Both the position numbers and the translations under genes were made by a program. DNA of 33,560 nucleotides from RGIG3701 sp017403345 (GTDB lineage Bacteria; Planctomycetota; Planctomycetia; Pirellulales; Thermoguttaceae): assembly GCA_017403345.1 (NCBI GenBank), contig JAFQOH010000254.1:1-33560 (forward strand), read 5' to 3'. Under the pieces are notes generated by a model. The model worked only from the letters and a program-made list of their open reading frames with translations, did no database searches and had not been told where the DNA came from. Positions 1 through 9,198 of the stretch are shown piece after piece (positions within the stretch are counted from its first letter, which is position 1; every line of letters starts with the position of its first letter).

Positions 1-2790
1 AAGCCCTGTCGAGCGAAGGATCCCATCGCCGCCGGCCAAAAGACCCGTCAGGTTCCAGTTGGAGTCATCGTAGGGATTGCTCAAAAGATGGATCTCGCTG
101 AATCCGAAATTCGCGTCGCCCGCCACATCAAAGAGCTGGAAAGAGGCGTCCTGGGAAAGCTCACCGGAGAAAATGAGATTCAGCACACCGTTTGTCTCCA
201 CGTCGCCGCTGATGACCAGCTGGTCCGCGATCCCTTTGGAGAGGTCAATGTCGAGGTTCAGAACACTGTCTTCGCTCATCGTATAGTCACCCGCGATGCT
301 CATTCGGCCAATATCGATATTGTCCTCCGAGAATAGGATCCCCTGCGAGTTGATGTCGTACCGCTCGCCGTTGGGGTACTCGATCTCGATATTGTGGGTC
401 TGTCCGCCGGTACCCTGTCGATGCTGAATGTCGATTTTATGCAGGCCCTTCGTGAGCGTCGCCGTCAGCGTATTGTACACATGCGAGCCGCCCCATGAAG
501 AATCGCCGATCGATTTTCCGTCGATGAAAGTCCGGGTGTGATCGTCGGAATTGACGTGGAATTTGTAGGTGCCGTCTTCCGGAATGTAAATGTAGCCGTC
601 AGAAACGACCATGAAGTTCGTCGCACTGGGAACCGCACTGGAGTTTCCAATGAGTCCCACACCCTCCGCAGCCGGAGTCAGCGTGTCGAGTTCGTTCCAA
701 ATCGCGTCATTCATGTTGGAAGTCGTTTGGCTGTAGCGTTTCCAGTTCAGACCGTCGGCAAATTTCTGCACTTCAAGCGTTCCGCCGGTCTGATTCAGGG
801 AAGCGTCGATGCTGTTCGCAGAAAGTGTCCCGCCGGTGAACGTGAAGGCGTTCGCGCCGGTAATGGCATTCGCGGAAAGCGTTCCGCCGGAAAGATCGTA
901 GGCCGTCGTCTTGCCGTCCACGCGATTTGCGCCAAGCTGGAGCGTTCCGATGGAGGCTTTACCGCCGGTCTGGGAGACGTACCCTTTGCCGGTCACGCCG
1001 ACCTGCATGGAAGCCGTTCCGAATGAGCCTCCCTCAATATCCATCGTGCCGGTTCCGCCTGCATTCACGCCGAGGATCGTTCCTTCACGCGCAGCAAGTC
1101 CGCCGCCGGTGAGGTTTACAGCAGCCGCTTTATTCATGCCGATCCGGAGCTGATTTCTGACGCTGAGATTTCCGCCGGAAAGATCAAGCACCGCGCTTTT
1201 GTTGCCGGCATTGTTCGCGAGCGTGAAATTGCCGTTGGAAATGACGTTGCCGCCGGTAATGTTCATTTCACCGCCGACTCCGTCTGCATTCGCCACGTAT
1301 AGATCGGTCGAGTAAACAAAACCGCCGTGGACGTTCATCGTGCCGAAACCGCGATATTGGCCGACACAAAGCTCCTCGGTCTGAAGTCTTCCGCTGTAGA
1401 TCGTATAGATACCGTGCGCATTGGTACCGTTATCGCCGATGTGGAGCCTGTCCATCGTGGCGACGCCGCCGTACTGGACGACTTCTGCCGTTCCGTCACC
1501 CTGTCCGACACGCATGTACGCGGAAGTAAATGTTGAGTTGGGACCAAAAACGAAACGTCCGCCATTGGTCAGGTTGAACGTCCCGCCGGAGACGTTGAGG
1601 GATCCGCCGTCAAGATAGAGCGTTTTATTGAAATCGCCGCCTCCACTGGTCGTGAGGGAGCCGCCGCGCAGAATTTCGGTGAGGTTGATGCTGCTGAGCT
1701 GCGCAGGAGTGATGGTGAGGGCCGCAGACTGATTCGCACCGCCGATGTAGAGGCCGGTCGGAGCGGTCGGGGCCGCGTAAGTCGAGCTTCCAGACTGATG
1801 CCAGGCGGTCGTCGGTACGGTCGGAGCCGTCGTGTTCCACGCGCCGGTCGTGTCGTAAACGTGCGTCGTTTTCGCAGCGTCGGCGTACCAGGCGGTTTCG
1901 GAAGCGTTCAGCGTGCGGCTGAATTCAAACTTCTTGTCCGTTCCTTCCGTGAGATCCGCCGGAGCGTCCGTCGAGATCTTCCCGTTGATGCGGTCCACCC
2001 AGTTCGTTCCTTCCGTGTAGTCCGCCGCGTTCCAGTACCCCGTCATGCCGCTAAGACGCGCACGCGCCTGAATGATGAGATCCGCCTGCGTCAGTGCGTC
2101 CGCGTAAAGGGAAAAGGATTCCATCTGGCCGGTCCAGTATTCCGTTTTGTCAGTAGGGTCTCCGCCAAGCCCGAATTTGACCGGAGACTTCATGTTTACC
2201 GTCATGTTTTGGGAGGCGACCAGGGAACCGTTAAAGTAGTAGTTCAGCGTGTTTCCGTGATGTCTGACTGCGACGTGATTCCATTCCGTGCCGACAGGGA
2301 GTTCGTAGTTGGATGTGTGGGTCGAGCCGGCAATATTGTATTCGAGTGCTTTTGGGGTGAGTTTAAAGAAATTGTGTCCGCCGTCGACTGACGGGTATCG
2401 GTTTCCAATGATGACGTCAGTCGTGTTCTCGCCGCTTTGAATGTACGCGGTGTACGTAAAATCGGGGCTTCCTGCCGAAATGAGCGGGAGCGTGCCGACG
2501 CTGATCCCGCCGGCGTTGGTGAATTTCGCAACGGTGGAACCTAGGATGTCGTCCTCAACGAACGAAACTCCGCTTCCGAAAATCGTGCCGTTCGTCAGAT
2601 TCGCCCAATCTCCGGCATGTCCGGCTCCCGGCGTCATTTCAAGATGCGTCGTGCCGTCGAAATTCCAGATTCCGACCAGATCCGCATGTGCTGAATATAC
2701 GGAAAGTCCCAGTACCGTCCCGGCAAGCAGCCCGCGGACAGCATTTGTGCGGAATTTGAAGGAACGGTTCGTTTTCTTTATCTTTTTCAT
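1..2790 (-). CDS. Large exported LamG / beta-strand repeat / PA14-like protein, C-terminus beyond the left edge
   Basis: The frame is open from the ATG at 2790 to the window edge, giving 930 residues with no stop, so the 3' end is missing. Residues 1-36 look like a signal peptide: basic start MKKIKKTNRSFKF, hydrophobic core, then SAHA before DLVG. Residues about 40-240 resemble a LamG/concanavalin-like jelly roll (WNFDGT near its start, EWNHVAVRHHGNTLNYYFNG in its core). Residues about 320-670 are glycine-rich beta-strand repeats of the type LDLSGGNLSV and MNITGGNVIS, as in autotransporter-associated or PEP-CTERM-associated repeats. Residues about 680-815 resemble a PA14 domain (YIYIPEDGTYKFHVNSDDH, then FIDGK). 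The last visible part (VLNLDID, DQLVISGD) is the strand-rich segment that commonly precedes a PEP-CTERM anchor in such proteins; the anchor is inferred, not seen. Likely a surface adhesin or glycan-binding protein; substrate unknown. Confidence 0.85.
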   Translation of the reverse strand, partial: MKKIKKTNRSFKFRTNAVRGLLAGTVLGLSVYSAHADLVGIWNFDGTTHLEMTPGAGHAGDWANLTNGTIFGSGVSFVEDDILGSTVAKFTNAGGISVGTLPLISAGSPDFTYTAYIQSGENTTDVIIGNRYPSVDGGHNFFKLTPKALEYNIAGSTHTSNYELPVGTEWNHVAVRHHGNTLNYYFNGSLVASQNMTVNMKSPVKFGLGGDPTDKTEYWTGQMESFSLYADALTQADLIIQARARLSGMTGYWNAADYTEGTNWVDRINGKISTDAPADLTEGTDKKFEFSRTLNASETAWYADAAKTTHVYDTTGAWNTTAPTVPTTAWHQSGSSTYAAPTAPTGLYIGGANQSAALTITPAQLSSINLTEILRGGSLTTSGGGDFNKTLYLDGGSLNVSGGTFNLTNGGRFVFGPNSTFTSAYMRVGQGDGTAEVVQYGGVATMDRLHIGDNGTNAHGIYTIYSGRLQTEELCVGQYRGFGTMNVHGGFVYSTDLYVANADGVGGEMNITGGNVISNGNFTLANNAGNKSAVLDLSGGNLSVRNQLRIGMNKAAAVNLTGGGLAAREGTILGVNAGGTGTMDIEGGSFGTASMQVGVTGKGYVSQTGGKASIGTLQLGANRVDGKTTAYDLSGGTLSANAITGANAFTFTGGTLSANSIDASLNQTGGTLEVQKFADGLNWKRYSQTTSNMNDAIWNELDTLTPAAEGVGLIGNSSAVPSATNFMVVSDGYIYIPEDGTYKFHVNSDDHTRTFIDGKSIGDSSWGGSHVYNTLTATLTKGLHKIDIQHRQGTGGQTHNIEIEYPNGERYDINSQGILFSEDNIDIGRMSIAGDYTMSEDSVLNLDIDLSKGIADQLVISGDVETNGVLNLIFSGELSQDASFQLFDVAGDANFGFSEIHLLSNPYDDSNWNLTGLLAGGDGILRSTGL

Positions 2791-2876
2791 TGCGGGGCCC
2801 TGAAAATCAAATAAAAGGATGGTTTTACTCTGGGAAAAATCACCAGAAATACGAATAAACACAATTTCAATCTTCT

Positions 2877-2904
2877 ATTTTACGCCAAACCTTGGAAATT
2901 TCAA
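2877..2904 (-). promoter_or_regulatory. Predicted sigma-70-type promoter of the LamG/PA14 gene
   Basis: On the minus strand TTGAAA (2899-2904) is followed after 16 bases by TAAAAT (2877-2882), about 87 bases upstream of the ATG at 2790. The -35 box lies inside an imperfect palindrome (CCTTGAAATTTCCAAGG), which could be an operator. The -10 box sits in the string GTAAAATAG that recurs at other promoters in the window. Prediction from sequence only. Confidence 0.5.
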
Positions 2905-3022
2905 GGAAAAAATTTCGTTTTTTAAAAATTTTGAAAGATTTTTTGCTCTATTTATGTGGGATTTGGCAAATTGTACGGACCAGGAGGGTTTTGAGGTCTA
3001 ATGCAGCTTCAAAAAATGAAAA

Positions 3023-3059
3023 TGCCCGAAGGTCTCCGTTAGAGAGCATACTCCGGGCA
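3023..3059 (-). terminator. Intrinsic terminator after the beta-helix gene
   Basis: On the minus strand TGCCCGGAG (3051-3059) pairs with CTTCGGGCA (3023-3031) with one G-U pair, followed by TTTTCATTTTTT. It lies 79 bases beyond the stop of the gene ending at 3138. Confidence 0.7.
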
Positions 3060-3137
3060 AAAAGTTCAGAAAAACAGAAATGATTCGGGCAAGCCGTCTG
3101 GAAACCCGTCTGGAACGCATTTCCGAATCTTGGCGGA

Positions 3138-6100
3138 TCATTCCGAGAAATAGTTCGGCGAAATGTCGTGGCGGATCCCTTCCTGACCTTCCGGGAAGAG
3201 CGGGCAGGGCTGAATGCCGACGTTTTTCAGAGAATGTCCGGGGATCGTCTCGATCCAGCGGCGGAGTTCCTGCGGAGAAGCGAGACCGTTTTCTCGGATG
3301 GAAAGTTCCGTCCGGGGCGTGAAGGAACGGTTTCCGACGCAGAGCTGATGCCGATGATTTCCGCGGCCGATAAACGTCCCGCAGTCCACGAATCCATTCT
3401 CCAGCACGTAGTTCCGGTTGATGTGTTCGCGTACTTCCTCCATGAACGGGTAAATTCCCAGTTCCTGGTACGGCTGGATCCGTGCATTGAAACTTCCGTC
3501 AACGAACTGATCGAGGTACCGTCCGTTAAACCACGGTGTGAAGCTGAGTCCAGTCTGACAGTCGAGGAAAAGATTCCGGAGGATCAGATTGTCTTTTCCG
3601 CCGTGGATCTGGATCCCGCCAAAGAAACCGCCGGAGGAACGGTAGAAGACGTTTCCGCGCATCAGCACACCGGAGATCGAGTCATCCAGCCGAATGCCCG
3701 CCTGTCCGCAGATCGCGAGTTTCGAGCCGATGTGGTGCCAGAAGTTTTCGTTAATGACGATGCCGCGGTACGTCGGATCGCAGTAAATGTCGATCCCGCT
3801 CTGATCGCTGAAATCGTAGACGACACTGTGGACCTCGTTTCTGGCGATGAGCAGGTCGTTTCCTTCCGTGCGGAATGCGTGGTGCGGGGAATCGCAGATC
3901 AGGTTCTGAGTGAGGATGATGCCGACGCCTTTCGCGTGGACTGCGGGAGCGTAGGAGCGGTCGATCCGGCAGAAATCACTGATGAAGCAGTTCGTGACGA
4001 AATGTCGGCAGGGTTCCAGTGAGTCGCGGTTTCCCCCTGCGACGCGGACTCCGCAGGAACCGACTGATTCGATCCGAGAACCGTAAACGCCGCAGTCGTG
4101 CCCGCCGTTCATGACGAAAGCATGGACGCCGCATCGGGAGACCGTCCCATGATTAAAATAGACCGACTCGCAGTTTTCCATCCAGACAGCCGTTCCGCGC
4201 GTACAGGTGAAGTGAAGGCCCTCAAGAATGAGGTTCTGCACGTTTTTCAGACGGAGGAAGGAGGCATCGCTCAGCGGGAAATCGACGCGGGCACCTGCCA
4301 GCTCGACACCTTTCGGCGGAATGAGATAGACCAGTCCATTCCGGCGGTCCAAGTAGTATTCGCCCGGTTGGTCTAGCTCTTCGAGGACGTTCAGGAAGTG
4401 GAAGGTGAATCGTCCGTTTGTCTTTGCGTCGACGGTGAGGAGTTTCGTCTGCGGGTCAAAGGATTTCACTGGGACTGTGTGCGAGGCCCACTCCCACTGC
4501 CAGAGACCGTACGCCCAAATGTCGCTTTCCGGCGTCCATTTCCAGGCGGCGACACGCGGATCCTTACAGCAGAACGTTCCTGTGTCTGGATTTCTGTCGG
4601 AATAGTTGGGGCCGGGGACGACTTCGCCGATCTGCAGGTCGTCCTCTCCGGCGTTCGGGTAACGCGCGATCTGCATCGGTTTGCCGTTGACGTAAAGGTC
4701 GGTCCACGGCTTCATTTCGTCCGAGACCGGGTAGCCGCGGTCGCCAAGCGTGCCGAAATCGGTGACTCCGTTGCGCAGGAGCGACACGACGCGGACTTGG
4801 CTGCGTGCCGATTCGGGCAGTCTCTCGAGGATCGCCGGATCTGTGACGGGCTGGAAACCGCGAAGATCCTGCCCAAACGTGAAGACCGGTTTTGCTCCTT
4901 CCGCAGGACGGACCCGGATCACGGCCTTGAGGTCTGGAATGAGCGCGTCACGAAGAAGTTCGGCAGTCTCGCGGCATTGGTACGTTCCGTCAAGGACGAG
5001 GATCTCGGAGGAGATGCCTTTTTCCTGAAGTTCCGCGGCAGTTTCGAGTGCCTTTTTCAGTGACTGAAACGGCCGCTCCAAAGTTCCCGGATTTTCATCG
5101 CAGCCGTTGGGAGAAAGCCAGAATTTTCGGACCTGCGTCGGACGGCGGGAGCAGAGCGTCTCCCAGTTTTTGACCGTCTGCGCCTCGATCTTTCGCGTAC
5201 GCTCTGTCATCTGCGCGTCGAAATCGAAGATCTTCTTCAAAAGTGCGCGTTCTTTGGATGCCGCTTTCAGAAAATTTCTGCGGACTTCCTTTACTTCGGT
5301 GGTTTGAGCCGTCTTCAGCCCGGCAGGAACTTTTTCCCACGCACGAATGAGTGTGAACGCATCGCTGATCCGGGCGTTTTCTTCCGGAAGCGTTTCGTTT
5401 TCCGGAACCTCACGGTCCATCCAATCCCGCGACATCCGGACGAGACACGGAAGCGCTTTCTGCCAGTTTCCATCTGCGATCAGCCGATTCAAAAGCGTTT
5501 CGTGCAGACTGTACGGTACTTCGACCATCTGCGTCAGTCTCTCAAGATCCTGGACCGGCCGGTCAAAATCGTCCAGTTTTTCCGTAAAATTAAAGGAGTT
5601 CCAGAGCGCGATCTTCTCCTTTTCCTCTTTCGGATGCGCCGCAAATCTGGCCTTCACAAAATCTGCGTCCAGCGCACAGTTCCAGTACTCCGCACGGTCC
5701 ACGAACATCTTGACGGAACCGACGCCGTAGCTTCCGGAACCGATCGAAAGACGCGACGGCTTGGGAGACAGTCCGTCCGTAAATTCAGTTTCGCCTTCCA
5801 GCTCGCCGTTCAGGTACAGACGAAGTATCCGTCCATCGTAGGTGCAGACCATATCGCAGAGGATACCGTAAGGCGGAGCGGATCTGGAAACGACCTGAAC
5901 TGCACTCTGCTCTTTGGCGCGCCCGATCTGAAAGTGGACTTTCTGTCCCTGCGAGTAATCATAGTAGGCGCGGAATCCGTCAAACCAACCGCTCCCGGCG
6001 ATGAAAAGCATACCGTTTCCGTTGGTCGGATCCGATCCGGGACCCAGCGGACGAAAACGCATCGCCACGGTAAACGCATTCGCGTCCCAGTCCGGGGCTT

Positions 6101-6290
6101 CTCCGAAAAGCGGCCTTTTGTCGAGGATCTGCTTCGCCTCGATCGTTTGGGTCGGCGGAGGAACGGTCTCCTGCGCGTTTGCCGGCCGGGCTAGGAGCGA
6201 AACAGCGGCAAAAAAGCAGAAAATGAAGATGCAGAGGTTGAAAAACGTCTGCGTGACAGGAAATTTCAGGCGGGGAAGGATCTTTTGCAT
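3138..6290 (-). CDS. Exported LamG-like and right-handed beta-helix protein, 1050 aa
   Basis: The start ATG at 6290 has AAGGAACC about ten bases upstream. Residues 1-40 are a clear signal peptide with a hydrophobic stretch (FFNLCIFIFCFFAAVSLLA) and a likely ANA cleavage site before QETV. Residues about 45-230 resemble a LamG/concanavalin fold (LRLYLNGELEGETEF; SIGSGSYG). Residues about 235-385 are charged and mostly helical. From about residue 388 (KFWLSPNGCDENPGTLERPF) to the end it matches the pectate-lyase-like right-handed beta-helix class, with repeated coils such as LRLKNVQNLILEGLHF, RNEVHSV and RGNVFYRSSGG. Such proteins commonly bind or cleave polysaccharides, but I cannot assign catalytic residues or a substrate. 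The stop is followed by a terminator. A 127-base gap separates it from the kinase gene upstream, so it may be cotranscribed or have its own promoter; I found no convincing promoter in that gap. Confidence 0.9.
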   Translation of the reverse strand: MQKILPRLKFPVTQTFFNLCIFIFCFFAAVSLLARPANAQETVPPPTQTIEAKQILDKRPLFGEAPDWDANAFTVAMRFRPLGPGSDPTNGNGMLFIAGSGWFDGFRAYYDYSQGQKVHFQIGRAKEQSAVQVVSRSAPPYGILCDMVCTYDGRILRLYLNGELEGETEFTDGLSPKPSRLSIGSGSYGVGSVKMFVDRAEYWNCALDADFVKARFAAHPKEEKEKIALWNSFNFTEKLDDFDRPVQDLERLTQMVEVPYSLHETLLNRLIADGNWQKALPCLVRMSRDWMDREVPENETLPEENARISDAFTLIRAWEKVPAGLKTAQTTEVKEVRRNFLKAASKERALLKKIFDFDAQMTERTRKIEAQTVKNWETLCSRRPTQVRKFWLSPNGCDENPGTLERPFQSLKKALETAAELQEKGISSEILVLDGTYQCRETAELLRDALIPDLKAVIRVRPAEGAKPVFTFGQDLRGFQPVTDPAILERLPESARSQVRVVSLLRNGVTDFGTLGDRGYPVSDEMKPWTDLYVNGKPMQIARYPNAGEDDLQIGEVVPGPNYSDRNPDTGTFCCKDPRVAAWKWTPESDIWAYGLWQWEWASHTVPVKSFDPQTKLLTVDAKTNGRFTFHFLNVLEELDQPGEYYLDRRNGLVYLIPPKGVELAGARVDFPLSDASFLRLKNVQNLILEGLHFTCTRGTAVWMENCESVYFNHGTVSRCGVHAFVMNGGHDCGVYGSRIESVGSCGVRVAGGNRDSLEPCRHFVTNCFISDFCRIDRSYAPAVHAKGVGIILTQNLICDSPHHAFRTEGNDLLIARNEVHSVVYDFSDQSGIDIYCDPTYRGIVINENFWHHIGSKLAICGQAGIRLDDSISGVLMRGNVFYRSSGGFFGGIQIHGGKDNLILRNLFLDCQTGLSFTPWFNGRYLDQFVDGSFNARIQPYQELGIYPFMEEVREHINRNYVLENGFVDCGTFIGRGNHRHQLCVGNRSFTPRTELSIRENGLASPQELRRWIETIPGHSLKNVGIQPCPLFPEGQEGIRHDISPNYFSE

Positions 6291-6417
6291 GATCGAGGTT
6301 CCTTTTGTTTGAGGTAAGGAGGTAGGAAGGAGGAATCAAACCGCAAAAAAATGGGCAGCGTGCTGGATCTTGAATTTTTCCGGAAACGCGGCCCGGCATT
6401 CGGCAAAAAATTTTGTT

Positions 6418-9114
6418 TTATTCGGTCCGAGGATCGAGTGTGCGGAATGGGACTGTTTTCCATTTCTCGATCCCCTGATGCTCACGGATCCTTTGGGCGT
6501 AGATCTCGGATGGGAAATCTTTCAGTCCGGATCGCGGGATCAGCTGGATCCCGTAAGTTTCTCCGTAGACCAATTCCAGTTTGTGTGCCCGCTGGTAGGC
6601 TTTAAACGCTAGGTCGGCATCCGTTTCGCAGCCGAGGCCGTTTTCCAGGCAGTACGCTTTCATGTACGCACCCTCAATACACTGATCCGCCGACCTTTCA
6701 AAAAGAGAAAACGCCATTTTTTCGTCTTTCGGAACGCCGTCCCCCTGAAGAAACGCCATCCCCAGCATGGCCAGAGCCGGAGCGGTCCGGTCTGCTTTCA
6801 GATAGAATTCCAGAGCTGTTGTGCGGTCTTTGGGGACCGAGATCCCCAGATCATACGCACGCCCCAGAAAATAGAAGCTGGCCAGAACGCTTGGTCTGCT
6901 TTCGTCTGTTTCCGCACTCTCCGCGGCTTTCCGGAACCATTTCAAGCCTTCTTCCCGGTCCACCGGACACTGCATTCCGTACCATTGCTCACAGCCAAGC
7001 CAAAAGAACGCCAGCGTGTTCCCCTCTTCCGCGAGTTTCAGAACGTTCGCCCTCAGCTTTTTTTCAAGTCCCGGAATATTCGGCGCGTACTTTCCATGAA
7101 GATAGTACGGCCAGAGCAGAAGAGCGGAAAGTTCCGGAAAAGACGAAAGTCCGTCAACCTCAATTCCCTTTTCCCAGTGAAGTTTTGCCATGTCGCAGTA
7201 GGCGTTCACCAAGCCTCTCACCAACGGGCTTTGATATTTATCGAGACAGTCAAATTTTTTCAAAAATTCGAGATATTCGGTAACTTCCGGCGAAGGCGGC
7301 CTGACTTCCTGCGAATCGTCTGCAGCCTGTGTGTCCAGATCCGCCGGTTTCGGAACCTGGTCCCTGAATTCCTGAATGAACTCATTCAGGTTGACCTGAA
7401 GCGTCAGGTCGGCAATGAAATCCACGTTGGGATTTCCGGAGAAAAACTGACTTTCCGGAGACGTCAGTTCCACGATCTTCTCCTTCGCCTTCTGCTCATA
7501 CCGACGCAGTTCGTTTTGAAATTTCCCCACAAAATTCCGGGTATCGGCAAGTTCCGCGGCATTCTGATGACGCGCGGCACGCTGTCTGGCCGCATCTTCC
7601 AATGCAGCTGCGGAATTCAGAACCGAAGCACCGTCCGGAGCTTCCGCCCTGTTCTGCGTTTCCGCCGTGTTCTGCGTTTCCGCCGTGTTCTGCGTTTCCG
7701 CCGTGTTCTGCGTTTCCGCCGTGTTCTGCATTTCCGCCGTGTTCTGCATTTCCGCCGTGTTCTGCGTTTCTGGCGCGTTCTGCGTTTCCGCCCTGTTCTG
7801 CATTTCCGCCGTGTTTTGCGTTTCCGCCGTGTTTTGCGTTTCCGCCGTGTTCTGCGTTTCTGGCGCGTTCTGCGTTTCTGGCGCGTTTTGAGTTCTTTGC
7901 GTCTGAGAAGAGACTACGTTTCCGGACGACGAAGGCAAAACCGGGACGGCACGTGGATCTGCCGTCGTTTCATTTCGGGAATGAAAAGACGGAAAATCAA
8001 CAGAATGGCCAAGAAACGCACCGGCGGCAAAGGTCCCGAGAGCCAGGAAAAAGAGCGCACGCGGTTTCCTCGATGAAAAACGCGGGAGTTTCCGGATCGC
8101 ATACGCAGCGTCCTTCATCGACTCAAAACGCCGAACTGCGATCGGATCCGTCATGCGGTCAAGAACGAGCTGAAGTGCGCGGGGAATGGAGATCCCGGCT
8201 TCCCGAACCTGTGGGAATCGGATCTGACGGCTGATGCAGCCTCCCTGTGTCATTCCGGTCAAAAGATAGAAGAAGACGCTTCCCAGCGCGTAAATGTCAG
8301 TACGTGCGTCGATCTTTGCGTTGGGAACGTACTGCTCCGGAGCCATGAAACTCGGTGTTCCGAAAATCAGGTGCGTCGTTTCATTTTCAAATTTCTCCGC
8401 AGTCTGTGCCAGTCCCAGATCCAGGACCTTCAGCGTACCGTCCGGCATCCTCCAGAGATTCGACGGCTTCACGTCGCAGTGGATCAACCCGTTTTCATGC
8501 GCATGCTGAAGTCCAGCTGCAGCCTGAATGATCAGTTCGCGGGCTTCATGAAGCGGCAGTTTGCCTCCGCGCTGATGTACGTACTCGGCGAGAGTCCGGC
8601 CTTCCAGCAGTTCCATGACGAGGTACGGCATTCCGTCCCAGAGTCCAGCGTCCGTGACCGATACGATATTTGGATGAACGAGCTGGCCCGCGGCATTGAT
8701 TTCCTGATGGAAACGTTCTACGATCACGGGATCGAGCAGTTTTTTCTGACGGATGAGCTTGACGGCAAATTTGCGTTTCAGGACCTGATGCTCTCCTGCG
8801 TAGATCTCCCCCATGCCGCCCTGGGCAAGACGCTCCGTCAAAAGATACGGCGGGATGAGAAACGGGAGAGGAATGGGCTTTTGCTCGGCGAGATCCATTT
8901 CGGCTTTCCGGCGTGCCAAACTCCATGGAGAGGAGGCATTTCCTTTGGTTTCAAAAAGTTTACAGAGACACATTTCCTGCCGTTCCAATTCCTCGACTTT
9001 TTGTCGGCATGGGGCGCAATCGGAAATGTGTTTTTCTACGTCATTGAAAGTTTTTTCAGGAAGGCTGCATTGGACGAAAGCCTGTAAAATGAGATCTTCT
9101 GGGCACTGCATCAT
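6418..9114 (-). CDS. Ser/Thr protein kinase with N-terminal zf-HC2-like motif, hexapeptide linker and Sel1-like repeats
   Basis: Residues about 4-40 resemble the zf-HC2 zinc-binding anti-sigma fold (H29, C33, C36). The kinase domain spans about 90-350: glycine loop AQGGMGEIYAG (97-107), catalytic Lys119 in FAVKLI, helix-C Glu138, catalytic loop IHCDVKPSN with Asp214, metal-binding DLG at 232-234, then GTPSFMAPEQ and DIYALGSVFFYLLTG. The usual HRD arginine is Cys (non-RD). One transmembrane segment follows (ALFFLALGTFAAGAFLGH), then a linker of about 13 hexapeptides (TAETQN variants). The C-terminal third holds about four Sel1-like repeats (FYFLGRAYDLGISVPKDR; AMLGMAFLQGDGVPKDE). The minus-strand SD AAGGAG precedes two adjacent ATGs, so the start may be 9114 or 9111. 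It follows the ECF sigma gene by 84 bases; this pairing in planctomycetes suggests the kinase controls or reports to that sigma factor. Regulation by direct sigma binding is inference. Confidence 0.93.
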   Translation of the reverse strand: MMQCPEDLILQAFVQCSLPEKTFNDVEKHISDCAPCRQKVEELERQEMCLCKLFETKGNASSPWSLARRKAEMDLAEQKPIPLPFLIPPYLLTERLAQGGMGEIYAGEHQVLKRKFAVKLIRQKKLLDPVIVERFHQEINAAGQLVHPNIVSVTDAGLWDGMPYLVMELLEGRTLAEYVHQRGGKLPLHEARELIIQAAAGLQHAHENGLIHCDVKPSNLWRMPDGTLKVLDLGLAQTAEKFENETTHLIFGTPSFMAPEQYVPNAKIDARTDIYALGSVFFYLLTGMTQGGCISRQIRFPQVREAGISIPRALQLVLDRMTDPIAVRRFESMKDAAYAIRKLPRFSSRKPRALFFLALGTFAAGAFLGHSVDFPSFHSRNETTADPRAVPVLPSSSGNVVSSQTQRTQNAPETQNAPETQNTAETQNTAETQNTAEMQNRAETQNAPETQNTAEMQNTAEMQNTAETQNTAETQNTAETQNTAETQNRAEAPDGASVLNSAAALEDAARQRAARHQNAAELADTRNFVGKFQNELRRYEQKAKEKIVELTSPESQFFSGNPNVDFIADLTLQVNLNEFIQEFRDQVPKPADLDTQAADDSQEVRPPSPEVTEYLEFLKKFDCLDKYQSPLVRGLVNAYCDMAKLHWEKGIEVDGLSSFPELSALLLWPYYLHGKYAPNIPGLEKKLRANVLKLAEEGNTLAFFWLGCEQWYGMQCPVDREEGLKWFRKAAESAETDESRPSVLASFYFLGRAYDLGISVPKDRTTALEFYLKADRTAPALAMLGMAFLQGDGVPKDEKMAFSLFERSADQCIEGAYMKAYCLENGLGCETDADLAFKAYQRAHKLELVYGETYGIQLIPRSGLKDFPSEIYAQRIREHQGIEKWKTVPFRTLDPRTE
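7642..7895 (-). repeat. 18-bp in-frame minisatellite in the kinase gene
   Basis: About 14 tandem copies of an 18-base unit (plus strand gttctgcgtttccgccgt with variants gttttgcg, ttctggcgc and ctg for gtg) encode the hexapeptide linker TAETQN/APETQN/TAEMQN between the membrane segment and the Sel1-like region. Because the unit is a multiple of three, copy-number change would lengthen or shorten the linker without a frameshift. Confidence 0.9.
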
Positions 9115-9198
9115 TTTTCTCCTTGAAAATAGGATGGAAGCGGCTTGGAAGTGGGAAGGAAACGGTTCGTGCTTTTAGGACAGAGACGTTTCTGTGGT

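Larger units (their letters stand above)
2791..3137. other. AT-rich intergenic region
   Basis: This gap holds the promoter at 2877-2904 and the terminator at 3023-3059. Short reading frames here have no credible ribosome binding site or protein-like composition. I see no RNA gene. Confidence 0.6.

Noticed and set aside
538..2391. Plus-strand frames opposite the LamG/PA14 gene
   Set aside because: They overlap a continuous 930-codon minus frame with a signal peptide and recognisable domains.
7642..7895. CRISPR-like array
   Set aside because: Repeats are directly adjacent without spacers and are in-frame coding sequence.
6985..8234. Long plus-strand frames across the minisatellite (for example FRRVLRFRRVL and PPCSAFPPCSAF repeats)
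   Set aside because: An 18-base repeat is open in every frame that lacks a stop in one unit; the minus frame encodes the recognisable kinase.
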